Source: Lacrimispora saccharolytica
Lineage (GTDB): Bacteria > Bacillota > Clostridia > Lachnospirales > Lachnospiraceae
Direction of reading: 5' to 3'
Assembly (NCBI GenBank): GCA_021531795.1
Contig: JADYUL010000005.1
Span: 1 to 64,000, forward strand
DNA: 64,000 nucleotides
The notes beneath the pieces were generated by a model that was not told the origin of the DNA, ran no database searches, and saw only the letters and a list, made by a program, of their open reading frames with translations. Shown piece after piece: positions 26,458 through 35,045 of the stretch (position 1 is its first letter; the number at the start of each line of letters is the position of its first letter). The position numbers and the translations under genes are program-made.

Positions 26458-27102
26458 ATGGATTCAGCTATGATTGCAGGCAAAATCGATCACACCTTAC
26501 TTAAAGCCTATGCTTCGTGGAAGGATATTGAATCATTGTGTGAGGAGGCTTGTACATACCATACGGCAAGTGTATGTATTCCGCCTAATTATATTAAGAG
26601 GGTGAAGGATAAATACGGTGACGGACTTATGGTTGCGACTGTAATCGGATTTCCTCTCGGCTATTCGGTAAGAGAAGCTAAGGAGACTGAATGTCGCGTG
26701 GCAATTGCAGACGGAGTGGATGAAGTTGATATGGTAATCAACATCTGTGATGTCAAGAACGGAGATTATGATTCTGTAAGGGATGAAATTGCATCAATCA
26801 AGTCGATCTGTGGTACACACATATTAAAGGTGATCATCGAGACCTGCTATCTTACTATGGAAGAGAAGATAAAACTGTGTGAGATTGTAACTGAGGCAGG
26901 GGCGGATTATATCAAGACCTCAACCGGCTTTGGAACAGCAGGTGCAACCTTGGAGGATATCAGATTGTTCAAAGAGCATATCGGAGAAAATGTTAAGATA
27001 AAGGCAGCCGGTGGAATAAGAACTGTAGAAGATATGAGCAAGTATATTGAGCTTGGCTGTGACAGACTGGGCTGTAGCTCCACATCCGTATTGTTCGAAT
27101 AG
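26458..27102 (+). CDS. deoC: Deoxyribose-phosphate aldolase
   Basis: Class I aldolase that splits 2-deoxyribose 5-phosphate to glyceraldehyde 3-phosphate and acetaldehyde. The 214 residues show KIDHTLLKA, the Schiff-base Lys in DYIKTSTGFGTAGAT, and KAAGGIRT. The start ATG is behind GGGAGG. It ends the nucleoside operon and connects it to glycolysis. Confidence 0.97.
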   Translation: MDSAMIAGKIDHTLLKAYASWKDIESLCEEACTYHTASVCIPPNYIKRVKDKYGDGLMVATVIGFPLGYSVREAKETECRVAIADGVDEVDMVINICDVKNGDYDSVRDEIASIKSICGTHILKVIIETCYLTMEEKIKLCEIVTEAGADYIKTSTGFGTAGATLEDIRLFKEHIGENVKIKAAGGIRTVEDMSKYIELGCDRLGCSSTSVLFE

Positions 27103-27132
27103 AATTATTGATTACCGCAATCCACAAAGTGC

Positions 27133-27161
27133 TTGACAAGTTACGATTTGAATGTAATAAT
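27133..27161 (+). promoter_or_regulatory. Promoter of tRNA-Arg
   Basis: TTGACA (27133-27138), 16-17 nt, TAATAAT (27155-27161), about 22 bp before the tRNA. This fits a strong constitutive stable-RNA promoter. Confidence 0.75.
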
Positions 27162-27182
27162 AGTCAAGTCGCAAAGCGGTAG

Positions 27183-27256
27183 GTGCATGTAGCTCAGCTG
27201 GATAGAGCACTTGGCTACGGACCAAGGTGTCGGGGGTTCGAATCCTCTCATGCACG
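27183..27256 (+). tRNA. tRNA-Arg (ACG)
   Basis: Acceptor GTGCATG (27183-27189) pairs with CATGCAC (27249-27255). The anticodon stem TTGG/CCAA holds loop CTACGGA, anticodon ACG (read as ICG). CCA is not encoded. It is a single-gene unit with its own promoter and terminator. Confidence 0.95.
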
Positions 27257-27260
27257 GATA

Positions 27261-27296
27261 AGGGAGATACTTACGGTATCTCCCTATTTTGTTTTT
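27261..27296 (+). terminator. Terminator of tRNA-Arg
   Basis: Perfect 10-bp stem AGGGAGATAC (27261-27270) / GTATCTCCCT (27276-27285) followed by ATTTTGTTTTT. Confidence 0.92.
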
Positions 27297-27469
27297 AGTT
27301 CGTGTATTAGCACTATTTTGTTATTCTTTTTTAATTAATTCCCCTTGTTAGCAGAATGATTTTCGTTGATAATGAAAATAAGACAGTATTAAAAAAAGGT
27401 AGTACTAAAGTCCTAAAATGTGTTATAATAAAAGCAGTAACAGTAACAATAGGGGAATAGGGATAATTT

Positions 27470-28540
27470 ATGAGTTTTTTGGATGTAATTAAGAAGGACA
27501 CTACAGGTGAAAACGAAGCGAATAAGATAGTAGTGCTTGTCAGAATCCTATCAATCGTGTTGGATATTTTCTCACTTTTCAGTATTATAGTGTCTTCTAT
27601 CTGGGATTCCAGGTTTGGAGTAATCTCGGGCGCAGTCTCTGTTATAGTCGGAATACTGATATTGATTGCGACATACAATATAGGAAGGATGGCATCGGTT
27701 TACTGCTTTCTTACCTGGACTCTGCTCTGGGTAATCATCAATCTGGAATTATACGGATGGTTCTGTGGAGCGCAGACCTTCCTTCTTGTCATGATAATGA
27801 TGTTCTATTTTGCCAGCTATGCGAATGGTGGTAAGAAGACAGTAGTCAGTGGGATAATATTTATCATATATATGCTTTTGTTCTTCGAGTATAATGAGAA
27901 GACAGCACTTATTACACTCTCTACTGATGCAAAGCTTATGGTTAGAGCACTGTTTATGGGTACTCTGATTATTTGTACATCTGTCGTAGCATATCTGTTC
28001 AGCCATGACAGTCAGACCATGGAGAGTAAGCTTATTGAGTACAATAAGATGCTTAAGGAGAAGGCAAATACGGATCCATTGACAGGACTTCTTAATCGTG
28101 GTGCGGCTATGGAGAGACTGGTGACGCTTGCTACCAATCTTCACGATGAATGTCTCAGCATATGTATATGTGATATTGATTTCTTTAAGAAAGTCAATGA
28201 TACCTACGGACATAATATGGGTGACCAGGTGCTGATCAAGATTGGAGAGGTTCTGAAGCAGCAAATGAAAGGAATCGGTTCTGCAGCAAGGTGGGGTGGC
28301 GAGGAATTCCTCCTTATATTCCCCAGGAAAAACGGTGATGAGGCTCTGCAGCTTGTATATGGTATACAGTCACAGATAAGAAATATCAAGATTCCGTGCG
28401 AGAATGGTATTATTACTGTCACAATGACCTTCGGACTGACTGAATATGACTTCAATTCCGAACTTGATTACAATATCATGGAGGCTGACAATAAACTATA
28501 TCTCGGCAAGGACTCCGGACGAAATAAGGTTGTATATTAA
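27470..28540 (+). CDS. Membrane-bound diguanylate cyclase (GGDEF)
   Basis: Makes cyclic di-GMP from two GTP. About six N-terminal helices (residues ~15-185) form the sensor/anchor, followed by a short coiled coil and a complete GGDEF domain: NTDPLTGLLNRGA, ICDIDFFKKVNDTYGH and the active-site ARWGGEEFLLIFP (GGEEF). No EAL domain is present, and no RxxD inhibitory site is obvious five residues ahead of GGEEF. It stands alone between tRNA-Arg and the transketolase genes, with a TATAAT at 27424-27429 as candidate -10. The signal is unknown. Confidence 0.93.
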   Translation: MSFLDVIKKDTTGENEANKIVVLVRILSIVLDIFSLFSIIVSSIWDSRFGVISGAVSVIVGILILIATYNIGRMASVYCFLTWTLLWVIINLELYGWFCGAQTFLLVMIMMFYFASYANGGKKTVVSGIIFIIYMLLFFEYNEKTALITLSTDAKLMVRALFMGTLIICTSVVAYLFSHDSQTMESKLIEYNKMLKEKANTDPLTGLLNRGAAMERLVTLATNLHDECLSICICDIDFFKKVNDTYGHNMGDQVLIKIGEVLKQQMKGIGSAARWGGEEFLLIFPRKNGDEALQLVYGIQSQIRNIKIPCENGIITVTMTFGLTEYDFNSELDYNIMEADNKLYLGKDSGRNKVVY

Positions 28541-28577
28541 CTCTGAATCAAGAGTTAAACCGCATATATTATTACGT

Positions 28578-28614
28578 ATAAGGCTTGTTTACCGTGCGCG
28601 TGAACAAGCCTTAT
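28578..28614 (+). terminator. Probable terminator after the GGDEF gene
   Basis: ATAAGGCTTGTTT (28578-28590) pairs with GAACAAGCCTTAT (28602-28614), an 11-nt loop; a T run appears only about ten bases later (AAAATCTAACTTTTTTT), so efficiency is uncertain. Confidence 0.6.
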
Positions 28615-28715
28615 AAAATCTAACTTTTTTTGTGGAAATTCTAATGTGCAAAACCCTATTCCTGTGGTAATATATGAGTGTATGAATTATCTTGAACATA
28701 TTAAGGAGGAACAAG

Positions 28716-29552
28716 ATGACTAACTTAGAGCTTCAGAAGAAGGCAAATGAAGTTCGTAAGGGTATCGTTACTGCAGTTCATTCCGCTAAGGCAGGACACC
28801 CGGGCGGATCACTTTCAGCAGCTGATATGTTTACGTATCTGTATTTTGAGGAGATGAATATCGATCCTAAGAATCCGAAGTGGGAGGACAGAGATCGCTT
28901 TGTATTATCCAAGGGTCATACAGCACCGGGACTTTATTCAGCGCTTGCCAACAGAGGATACTTCCCTGTTGAGGATTTGAAGACCTTAAGACATCTGGGT
29001 TCATATCTTCAGGGACATCCCTGTATGCAGGAGACCCCCGGTGTGGACATGAGTTCCGGTTCGCTCGGACAGGGAATATCAGCAGCAGTTGGAATGGCAC
29101 TTGCAGGAAAGATTGATAATAAGGATTACCGAGTATATACACTTCTTGGTGATGGAGAAATCCAGGAAGGTCAGGTATGGGAAGCCAGCATGTATGCGGG
29201 TGCTAACAAGCTTGATAACCTTGTTGTTATTGTAGATAACAACGGACTCCAGATCGATGGTAAGGTTGAGGATGTCTGCTCAGTATATCCGATTGAAGAC
29301 AAGTTTAAGGCATTCAACTTCAATGTAGTAACAATTGATGCACATAACTTTGACGACATCAGAACTGCATTTGAGAATGCAAGAAATACTAAGGGAATGC
29401 CTACAGCTATTGTGATGAAGTCCGTAAAGGGTAAAGGAGTATCCTTCATGGAGAACAATGCAGGATGGCATGGCAAGGCTCCTAATGACGAAGAATATAA
29501 GACGGCCATGGAAGATCTGGCTAAGATTGATGAAGCACTGAAGGAGGCCTAA
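28716..29552 (+). CDS. Transketolase, N-terminal (TPP-binding) subunit
   Basis: Moves two-carbon units between sugar phosphates in the non-oxidative pentose phosphate pathway. This half carries the thiamine diphosphate site (SKGHTAPGLYSALA, GDGEIQEGQVWEASMYAGANKLDNLVVIVDNNG). The frame extends 8 codons upstream, but AAGGAGG lies correctly for ATG 28716, giving 278 aa, the usual size for the split form common in Firmicutes. The second half follows after 2 bp. Confidence 0.95.
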   Translation: MTNLELQKKANEVRKGIVTAVHSAKAGHPGGSLSAADMFTYLYFEEMNIDPKNPKWEDRDRFVLSKGHTAPGLYSALANRGYFPVEDLKTLRHLGSYLQGHPCMQETPGVDMSSGSLGQGISAAVGMALAGKIDNKDYRVYTLLGDGEIQEGQVWEASMYAGANKLDNLVVIVDNNGLQIDGKVEDVCSVYPIEDKFKAFNFNVVTIDAHNFDDIRTAFENARNTKGMPTAIVMKSVKGKGVSFMENNAGWHGKAPNDEEYKTAMEDLAKIDEALKEA

Positions 29553-29554
29553 GC

Positions 29555-30493
29555 ATGGAAGAGATTAAGAAGATTGCTACTAGAGAAAGCTATGGTAATG
29601 CCCTGGTGGAGTGTGCAGAGGATTTTCCGCAGTTAGTTGTGCTGGATGCCGATCTTGCCGGAGCTACCAAGACGGGCACTTTTAAGAAGGCATATCCTGA
29701 CAGGTTCTTTGATTGCGGTATTGCCGAGTGTAACATGACAGGAATTGCAGCAGGTCTTGCAACCTGTGGTAAGATTCCCTTTATTTCATCCTTTGCAATG
29801 TTTGCGGCAGGCAGAAACTTCGAACAGGTAAGGAATTCCATCGGATATCCTCATCTTAATGTTAAGATTGGTGCTACACATGCAGGTATCACGGTCGGTG
29901 AGGATGGTGCTACACATCAGTGTAATGAAGATATCGCGCTCATGAGAACAATTCCCGGAATGACCGTAATTGTTCCAAGTGATGACATCGAAGCAAGGGC
30001 AGCAGTAAGGGCGGCTCTTGAGATGGAAGGACCTGTGTATTTACGATTTGGTCGTGCAGCTGTTCCTGTAATTAATACAGGTGATGATTACAGCTTTAAG
30101 ATTGGCAAGGGCGTTAAGCTTAAGGATGGTAAGGACGTTACAATTGTTGCGACCGGTATCTGCGTGGACAGTGCGCTTAAGGCAGCTGAGAAGCTTGAAG
30201 CAGATGGTATAAGTGCTGACGTTATTAATATTCATACAATTAAGCCTATCGATAAGGAGATTATTCTTGAGTCAGCAAAGAAGACGGGTAAGGTTGTTAC
30301 TGTTGAAGAGCATTCAGTTATCGGAGGTCTTGGAAGCGCCGTTTGTGATGTTCTGTCAGAGGAGCTTCCTACTCCTGTTAAGAAGATAGGTATGCAGGAT
30401 ATGTTTGGCGAGTCAGGTCCTGCAGGTGAACTGGTTAAGAAGTACGGACTTGACGGAGAAGGCGTATATAACACCGTTAAGGCTTTTCTTTAA
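29555..30493 (+). CDS. Transketolase, C-terminal subunit
   Basis: Partner of the preceding protein, with the pyrimidine-binding and C-terminal domains (LDADLAGATKTGTFKKAYPDRFFDCGIAECNMTGIAAGLA; VYLRFGRAAVPV; TVEEHSVIGGLGSAV). The 312-aa length is normal. Its ribosome site AAGGAGG lies inside the last codons of the upstream gene, so the two subunits are made together. Confidence 0.95.
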   Translation: MEEIKKIATRESYGNALVECAEDFPQLVVLDADLAGATKTGTFKKAYPDRFFDCGIAECNMTGIAAGLATCGKIPFISSFAMFAAGRNFEQVRNSIGYPHLNVKIGATHAGITVGEDGATHQCNEDIALMRTIPGMTVIVPSDDIEARAAVRAALEMEGPVYLRFGRAAVPVINTGDDYSFKIGKGVKLKDGKDVTIVATGICVDSALKAAEKLEADGISADVINIHTIKPIDKEIILESAKKTGKVVTVEEHSVIGGLGSAVCDVLSEELPTPVKKIGMQDMFGESGPAGELVKKYGLDGEGVYNTVKAFL

Positions 30494-30530
30494 TAATCTG
30501 AGTTAGTATTATCTTAATAGAATAAGAGAC

Positions 30531-30562
30531 AAAGTCCCGGATCCTTCCGGGACTTTTGCTTT
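30531..30562 (+). terminator. Terminator after transketolase
   Basis: AAAGTCCCGG (30531-30540) pairs with CCGGGACTTT (30547-30556), a 6-nt loop, followed by TGCTTTTG. Confidence 0.85.
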
Positions 30563-30599
30563 TGAATAAAAATGAGTTATTAAATGATTATTAACTTTA

Positions 30600-30628
30600 T
30601 TGCCTGTCGGTGGTTATCAATGTATAAT
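30600..30628 (+). promoter_or_regulatory. Promoter of the lgt gene group
   Basis: TTGCCT (30600-30605), 17 nt, TATAAT (30623-30628), 54 bp before the lgt start. It is the likely promoter for the closely packed genes 30683-34400. Confidence 0.7.
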
Positions 30629-30682
30629 TTGTTAAGATGTTGTATTGGTATCAAATAATACTACTTAATTGGGAGAATACGC

Positions 30683-31441
30683 ATGTATAATGATCTGCTT
30701 ACGATTGGCAATTTTACTATTCATGGCTATGGCCTGATGATTGGAATAGGTGTGGCAGCGGCAATGCTTATCGGAGATAAGAGGGCTGTCAAGCGCGGAC
30801 TGAATGGGGATATAATATACGGAATGACCATTGCAGCCGTAGTGTTCGGATTTCTTGCGGCGAAGGTTCTGTTTATTATAACCAAGCTTCCGGAATTTAT
30901 TAAAGATCCGGTAAGGTTTATTACAGGAAGCGGTTTTGTTGTCTTCGGCGGACTGTTTGGCGGTATTCTGACGGTACATGTATATTGTAAGCTCTGCAAG
31001 GTGGATACGCTTACATATATTGATCTTATGGCACCGTCGGTGGCTATTGCACAGGGCTTCGGACGTATCGGTTGTCTTCTTGCGGGATGCTGCTACGGAA
31101 GAGAGACGGACAGCATCTTCGGAATTGTGTTCAGGAATTCCGATTATGCACCCAATAATGTCAGGCTTGTTCCGACACAGATAATAATGTCGGTGGGCGA
31201 TTTTGTCATAGCGGGAATATTGCTCTACCTGGCTCGAAAGCCCAGACGCAAGGGAGATATCAGCTGTATCTGGCTCATACTCTACAGCGTGGGAAGGTTT
31301 GCGGTGGAATTCCTGCGTAATGATTACAGAGGCAGTGTGGGAATTCTGTCAACCTCACAGTTTATTGGACTGATAACCGTAGTTATCGCGCTTTTGACAT
31401 ACATATTTCTTCTTCCTATTATTAATAAGAAGCAGGATTAG
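30683..31441 (+). CDS. lgt: Prolipoprotein diacylglyceryl transferase
   Basis: Membrane enzyme that attaches diacylglycerol from phosphatidylglycerol to the lipobox Cys of prolipoproteins, such as those encoded at 2955 and 46888. About seven helices; landmarks are IHGYGLMIGIGVAAAM, the IAQGFGRIGCLLAGCCYGRET core and the late SVGRFAVEFLRND. The 252-aa length is usual. It starts at ATG 30683 behind GGGAG. Confidence 0.95.
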   Translation: MYNDLLTIGNFTIHGYGLMIGIGVAAAMLIGDKRAVKRGLNGDIIYGMTIAAVVFGFLAAKVLFIITKLPEFIKDPVRFITGSGFVVFGGLFGGILTVHVYCKLCKVDTLTYIDLMAPSVAIAQGFGRIGCLLAGCCYGRETDSIFGIVFRNSDYAPNNVRLVPTQIIMSVGDFVIAGILLYLARKPRRKGDISCIWLILYSVGRFAVEFLRNDYRGSVGILSTSQFIGLITVVIALLTYIFLLPIINKKQD

Positions 31442-31471
31442 GGACGTCCGGGCGCGCGGAAGGGAGAAGAT

Positions 31472-31648
31472 ATGGCTTGTTGCGATACATGTGTGAATTA
31501 TTCATATGATGAGGATTATGAATATTATGTCTGCGATGTGGACTTGGACGAGGACGAGATGCAGGCATTTCTGGCGGGGAACAATGAGACGTGTCCCTAT
31601 TATCAGTTGGAAGATGAGTACGCGGTGGTAAGGCACCAGGCATTTTAG
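31472..31648 (+). CDS. Small Cys-containing acidic protein, DUF6472-like
   Basis: A 58-residue protein beginning MACCDTCVNYSYDEDYEYY, followed by CDVDLDEDEMQAFL, CPYYQLEDEY and a basic tail ending VRHQAF. The Cys pattern C-C-xx-C ... C ... C and the acidic LDEDE box match the Lachnospiraceae DUF6472 family as I remember it. It starts at ATG 31472 after AAGGGAGA. Five Cys residues suggest metal binding. It lies between lgt and the DUF1700-like gene in an apparent operon. Function is unknown. Confidence 0.75.
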   Translation: MACCDTCVNYSYDEDYEYYVCDVDLDEDEMQAFLAGNNETCPYYQLEDEYAVVRHQAF

Positions 31649-31655
31649 GTATGTT

Positions 31656-32123
31656 ATGGAAAAAATGGAATTTTTGAATGTTCTTCGGATTCATATTCAG
31701 GGAGTGGATGACATTGCCTTTGTGAATGATACGATGAACTATTATGAGAACTATATTGAGACGGAGATTAGGAAGGGTAAGAGCGAGGAAGAGGTAATTA
31801 ATAAGCTTGGAGACCCGAGACTTATCGCCAAGTCGATTCTTGCAAGCAGAAGTGTGGAGCCGGAAACGGAAGGTTACAACGAGAGCATGGGAAATGAAGG
31901 GACGCCGTTTGTGGATGACAAAAGGCTGCATTTCACTACCAAGAAAGGCCGCGTGGTAAAGATCCCGCTTGCGCTTCTTAAGTGGGGCGGTCTGGCTGTG
32001 GGAATAACGGTCATTGTGCTTTTTGCCATGCTTGCTTTAAGGATAATTGGATTCTTCATGCCGATTATCTGCCTGATTCTGCTGGTGTCAATTGTAATTA
32101 ACTTTTTTAGGAATATGTATTAG
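31656..32123 (+). CDS. DUF1700/HAAS-type membrane protein
   Basis: Residues 1-65 form a helical domain with the pattern FxNDTMNYYENYIETEIRKGKSEEEVINKLGDPRLIAKSI typical of DUF1700 (HAAS) proteins, followed by two hydrophobic helices (~107-150). In related loci such proteins accompany PadR regulators and act in membrane-linked signalling; no PadR gene is present here. The gene starts 7 bp after the small Cys protein gene and its stop overlaps the GTG of the next gene. Confidence 0.75.
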   Translation: MEKMEFLNVLRIHIQGVDDIAFVNDTMNYYENYIETEIRKGKSEEEVINKLGDPRLIAKSILASRSVEPETEGYNESMGNEGTPFVDDKRLHFTTKKGRVVKIPLALLKWGGLAVGITVIVLFAMLALRIIGFFMPIICLILLVSIVINFFRNMY

Positions 32124-33274
32124 TGAATAGAATGGAATTGATCGCACCCTGCCATTTTGGACTGGAAGCGGTGCTAAAGAGAGAGATAGATGACCTTGGT
32201 TACGATGTGTGCGAAGTAAGCGACGGAAGGGTTACCTTCATCGGAGATGCCGAGGCTATAGCCAGAGTAAATATATGGTCGAGGACTGCTGAGAGAATCC
32301 TTCTTAAGGTCGGAGAATTCGATGCCTATACCTTCGAGGACCTATATCAGGGTACGAAGCGTATCGGCTGGGAGGAATATATACCAAAGGACGGCAGGTT
32401 CTGGGTAGCGAAGGCTGCATCGGTAAAGAGTAAACTTTTCAGTCCGTCCGATATTCAGTCAATTATGAAAAAAGCAATGGTTGACCGAATGAGAGAGACC
32501 TACAAGATAGAAAGGTTTGAGGAGAGCGGGGATAATTATCCCATAAGAGTGTTCATCCATAAAGACAGGGTGACTGTGGCTCTTGATACAACCGGAGATT
32601 CCCTGCACAAGAGAGGCTATCGCAAGCTGACTGCTAAGGCTCCTATAGCCGAGAACCTGGCATCGGCGCTTATTATGCTGACTCCGTGGAGAGCTGACAG
32701 AGTGCTGGTAGATCCCTTTTGCGGAAGTGGTACCTTCCCTATAGAGGCTGCGATGATGGCTCTTAACATAGCACCCGGAATGAATAGAGGCTTTACTGCG
32801 CGCAGGTGGGAGCATATTGTGCCAGGAAGTATATGGAAGGATGCCTACGAAGAAGCTAAGGATGAGATGTTAAGTGACATAGAGACGGACATACAGGGCT
32901 TCGATGTTGATGATGAGATGGTCAGGATATCGAGGGAGAATGCACGTCTTGCGGGTGTGGATAAATTCATTCACTTTCAGAGAAGGGATGTTGCGGATCT
33001 AAGCCATCCCAAGAAGTACGGTTTTATCATAACCAACCCTCCTTACGGCGAAAGGCTGTCAGATAAGGATGAGGTGGGAGCCCTCTACGATGTTATTGGT
33101 GAGAGATACAGGGCGCTTGATTCATGGTCGATGTATCTGATTACAGCCTACGAAGACGCGGAGAAGCACTTGGGCAGAAAGGCTGACAAGAATCGTAAGA
33201 TATACAACGGAATGATGCAGACCAGGTTCTATTCATACATGGGACCCAAACCGCCAAAAAGAAATGTAAGGTAA
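32123..33274 (+). CDS. THUMP-domain rRNA/tRNA guanine-N2 methyltransferase (YpsC/RlmL-type)
   Basis: Class I SAM-dependent RNA methyltransferase. The N-terminal region (LIAPCHFGLEAVLKREIDDLGYD) and THUMP domain precede the catalytic domain with SAM motif VDPFCGSGTFPIEAA and active-site IITNPPYGERL (NPPY, N2-guanine type). 383 aa is usual for the single-domain Firmicute form. The start is GTG 32123, overlapping the previous stop by one base; ATG 32132 is an alternative. The exact modified base is not determinable. Confidence 0.9.
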   Translation: MNRMELIAPCHFGLEAVLKREIDDLGYDVCEVSDGRVTFIGDAEAIARVNIWSRTAERILLKVGEFDAYTFEDLYQGTKRIGWEEYIPKDGRFWVAKAASVKSKLFSPSDIQSIMKKAMVDRMRETYKIERFEESGDNYPIRVFIHKDRVTVALDTTGDSLHKRGYRKLTAKAPIAENLASALIMLTPWRADRVLVDPFCGSGTFPIEAAMMALNIAPGMNRGFTARRWEHIVPGSIWKDAYEEAKDEMLSDIETDIQGFDVDDEMVRISRENARLAGVDKFIHFQRRDVADLSHPKKYGFIITNPPYGERLSDKDEVGALYDVIGERYRALDSWSMYLITAYEDAEKHLGRKADKNRKIYNGMMQTRFYSYMGPKPPKRNVR

Positions 33275-33280
33275 AGAAAA

Positions 33281-33886
33281 ATGAGATTAATATTTGCAAC
33301 AGGAAATAAGGGTAAGATGAACGAAATCAGAGAGATAATGTCTGATTCCGTTCCGGTGCTTTCCATGGCAGAAGCCGGAGTTAGTACGGACGTAGAAGAG
33401 GATGGCAATAGCTTTATGGAGAATTCTTTCATAAAAGCAAGAGCTGTGGCCAGGACCTGCAAGGAGAAGGGCATAGATGATGCCATTGTCCTCGCTGATG
33501 ATTCGGGGCTCGTGGTTGATGCGCTTAACGGAGAACCGGGAATTTATTCAGCCAGATATCTTGGAGAGGATACTCCATACAGCATAAAAAATGCTAAGAT
33601 AATTGAGAGACTAAACGGCGTTAGTGATGAGGACAGAACAGCCAGATTCGTATGCGCCATAGCCTGTGTGATGCCTGATGGCAGAGAATATAGTGCTGAG
33701 GCTACCTATGAGGGAGCGATAGGCTATGAGGAGAGGGGAGAGCATGGCTTTGGCTATGATCCCATATTCTACCTTCCGGACAGGGGTGTATACAGTGCGG
33801 AGCTTGATCCGGATGAGAAGAACAGAATCAGTCACAGAGGTAAGGCGCTTCGCATGATGAAAGAGATTCTGTCGGAAATACTATAA
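33281..33886 (+). CDS. rdgB: XTP/dITP pyrophosphatase
   Basis: House-cleaning enzyme that hydrolyses ITP, dITP and XTP to monophosphates. The opening IFATGNKGKMNEIREI and the core LADDSGLVVDALNGEPGIYSARYLGE, with GEHGFGYDPIFYLPD later, identify the Ham1/RdgB family; 201 aa is normal. It follows the methyltransferase after 6 bp and precedes the YfcE-like phosphatase gene, a common Clostridial order. Confidence 0.95.
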   Translation: MRLIFATGNKGKMNEIREIMSDSVPVLSMAEAGVSTDVEEDGNSFMENSFIKARAVARTCKEKGIDDAIVLADDSGLVVDALNGEPGIYSARYLGEDTPYSIKNAKIIERLNGVSDEDRTARFVCAIACVMPDGREYSAEATYEGAIGYEERGEHGFGYDPIFYLPDRGVYSAELDPDEKNRISHRGKALRMMKEILSEIL

Positions 33887-33905
33887 TGCAGACATGGGGT
33901 GGGGA

Positions 33906-34400
33906 ATGAGAGTACTTGTTGTAAGTGATACTCACAGAAAGAATGATTTATACATTGCACTTGTGGAGAGACTATCTCCGGACATGGTGGTTCACTGCGG
34001 AGATGTGGAGGGAAGCGCCTATACCATTAGGGAGGCGGCCCATGCGGAGTGTCACATTGTGGCAGGTAATAACGACTTCTTCGACTCTCTTCCGGAGGAT
34101 GATGAGTTTATGATAGGCAGATACAAGGCGTACCTGACCCATGGACATCATTATTATATTTCTGTCGGAACCGAGATGTTAAAGGATGAGGCAAAAGCGC
34201 GGGGCTTTGACATCGTCTTCTTCGGACATACTCACAGACCACTTATAGAGCGTGATGAGAATCTTCTTATTATTAATCCGGGGTCGATAAGCTATCCCAG
34301 ACAGGAGGGCAGAAAGAATTCATATGTCCTCATGGAAGTGGATGAGGATGGAAAAATTGATGCAAAGATTTGTTACATCCAGGATGATATCAGGCTATAA
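33906..34400 (+). CDS. YfcE/MJ0936-family metallophosphoesterase
   Basis: Small calcineurin-like phosphodiesterase with all metal motifs: VVSDTHR, HCGDVEG, VAGNNDFF, THGHHY and FGHTHRP. The 164 aa from ATG 33906 (behind GGGGTGGGG) start MRVLVVSDTH, as in homologues; an ATG four codons earlier lies inside that ribosome site. The in vivo substrate of these proteins is uncertain; cyclic or phosphodiester nucleotides are usual in vitro. Last gene of the lgt-led group. Confidence 0.9.
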   Translation: MRVLVVSDTHRKNDLYIALVERLSPDMVVHCGDVEGSAYTIREAAHAECHIVAGNNDFFDSLPEDDEFMIGRYKAYLTHGHHYYISVGTEMLKDEAKARGFDIVFFGHTHRPLIERDENLLIINPGSISYPRQEGRKNSYVLMEVDEDGKIDAKICYIQDDIRL

Positions 34401-34429
34401 AATAAGTTTTAAAAAATTGACAAAAGTTG

Positions 34430-34458
34430 TTGACAATGTGAAATGCTTTGCGTATAAT
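34430..34458 (+). promoter_or_regulatory. Consensus promoter of the second tRNA cluster
   Basis: Exact TTGACA (34430-34435), 17 nt, exact TATAAT (34453-34458), 30 bp before tRNA-Pro. A second TTGACA lies upstream at 34417-34422 without its own -10. Confidence 0.92.
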
Positions 34459-34488
34459 AACACTTGCGTCACGTAAGGGATGCTGAAT

Positions 34489-34563
34489 CGGGGTGTGGCT
34501 CAGCTTGGCTAGAGCGCCTGGTTTGGGACCAGGAGGTCGCAGGTTCGAATCCTGTCACCCCGA
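34489..34563 (+). tRNA. tRNA-Pro (TGG)
   Basis: Acceptor CGGGGTG (34489-34495) pairs with CACCCCG (34556-34562). The anticodon stem CCTGG/CCAGG holds loop TTTGGGA, anticodon TGG. CCA is not encoded. Confidence 0.95.
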
Positions 34564-34589
34564 CGTATAACTAAAGATTTGATTAATTT

Positions 34590-34660
34590 GCGGGTGTAGT
34601 TCAATGGTAGAACACTAGCCTTCCAAGCTAGATACGTGGGTTCGATTCCCATCACCCGCT
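34590..34660 (+). tRNA. tRNA-Gly (TCC)
   Basis: Acceptor GCGGGTG (34590-34596) pairs with CACCCGC (34653-34659). The anticodon stem CTAGC/GCTAG holds loop CTTCCAA, anticodon TCC. CCA is not encoded. Confidence 0.95.
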
Positions 34661-34681
34661 TTCTCACATAAGTGAGGTAAT

Positions 34682-34755
<74 letters not shown>

Positions 34756-34769
34756 TTTGTTTTTTATAT

Positions 34770-34844
34770 GGTGGGTATAGCGCAGTTGGTTAGCGCGCCA
34801 GATTGTGGCTCTGGAGGCCCAGGGTTCGAATCCCTGTATCCACC
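34770..34844 (+). tRNA. tRNA-His (GTG)
   Basis: The extra G(-1) at 34770 faces C34844, the histidine identity pair. Acceptor GTGGGTA (34771-34777) pairs with TATCCAC (34837-34843). The anticodon stem CCAGA/TCTGG holds loop TTGTGGC, anticodon GTG. CCA is not encoded. Confidence 0.95.
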
Positions 34845-34849
34845 TTGAG

Positions 34850-34885
34850 AGTTTTGTGATTAAGACTAACCACAAGACTTTTTTA
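34850..34885 (+). terminator. Terminator after tRNA-His, inside the cluster
   Basis: AGTTTTGTG (34850-34858) pairs with CACAAGACT (34871-34879) including one G-T pair, followed by six T. A second weaker stem (TAATGT..TAGA/TCTACATTA, 34884-34911) follows before tRNA-Gln. Confidence 0.75.
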
Positions 34886-34932
34886 ATGTGTAGAGAAACC
34901 TTTCTACATTAACGTGGTGGTTACCACAATAA

Positions 34933-35004
34933 TGGGCCATCGCCAAGCGGTAAGGCATAGCACTTTGACTGCTACACTCGCTGGTTCGAATCCAGTTGGC
35001 CCAG
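34933..35004 (+). tRNA. tRNA-Gln (TTG)
   Basis: Acceptor TGGGCCA (34933-34939) pairs with TGGCCCA (34997-35003). The anticodon stem TAGCA/TGCTA holds loop CTTTGAC, anticodon TTG. CCA is not encoded. Confidence 0.95.
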
Positions 35005-35045
35005 CTAGGGTCAGCAGAGGCTGTGACCCCGTAAAAATAATGAAT

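Noticed and set aside
27297..27469. Riboswitch before the GGDEF gene
   Set aside because: Only a small ATTTTC/GAAAAT hairpin and an A/T-rich promoter region were visible.
27749..28264. 171-codon minus-strand open frame
   Set aside because: Antisense shadow of the GGDEF gene.
31422..31931. 169-codon minus-strand open frame across the lgt end and the DUF1700 gene
   Set aside because: Low-complexity His/Pro/Asn composition, opposite to two better supported genes.
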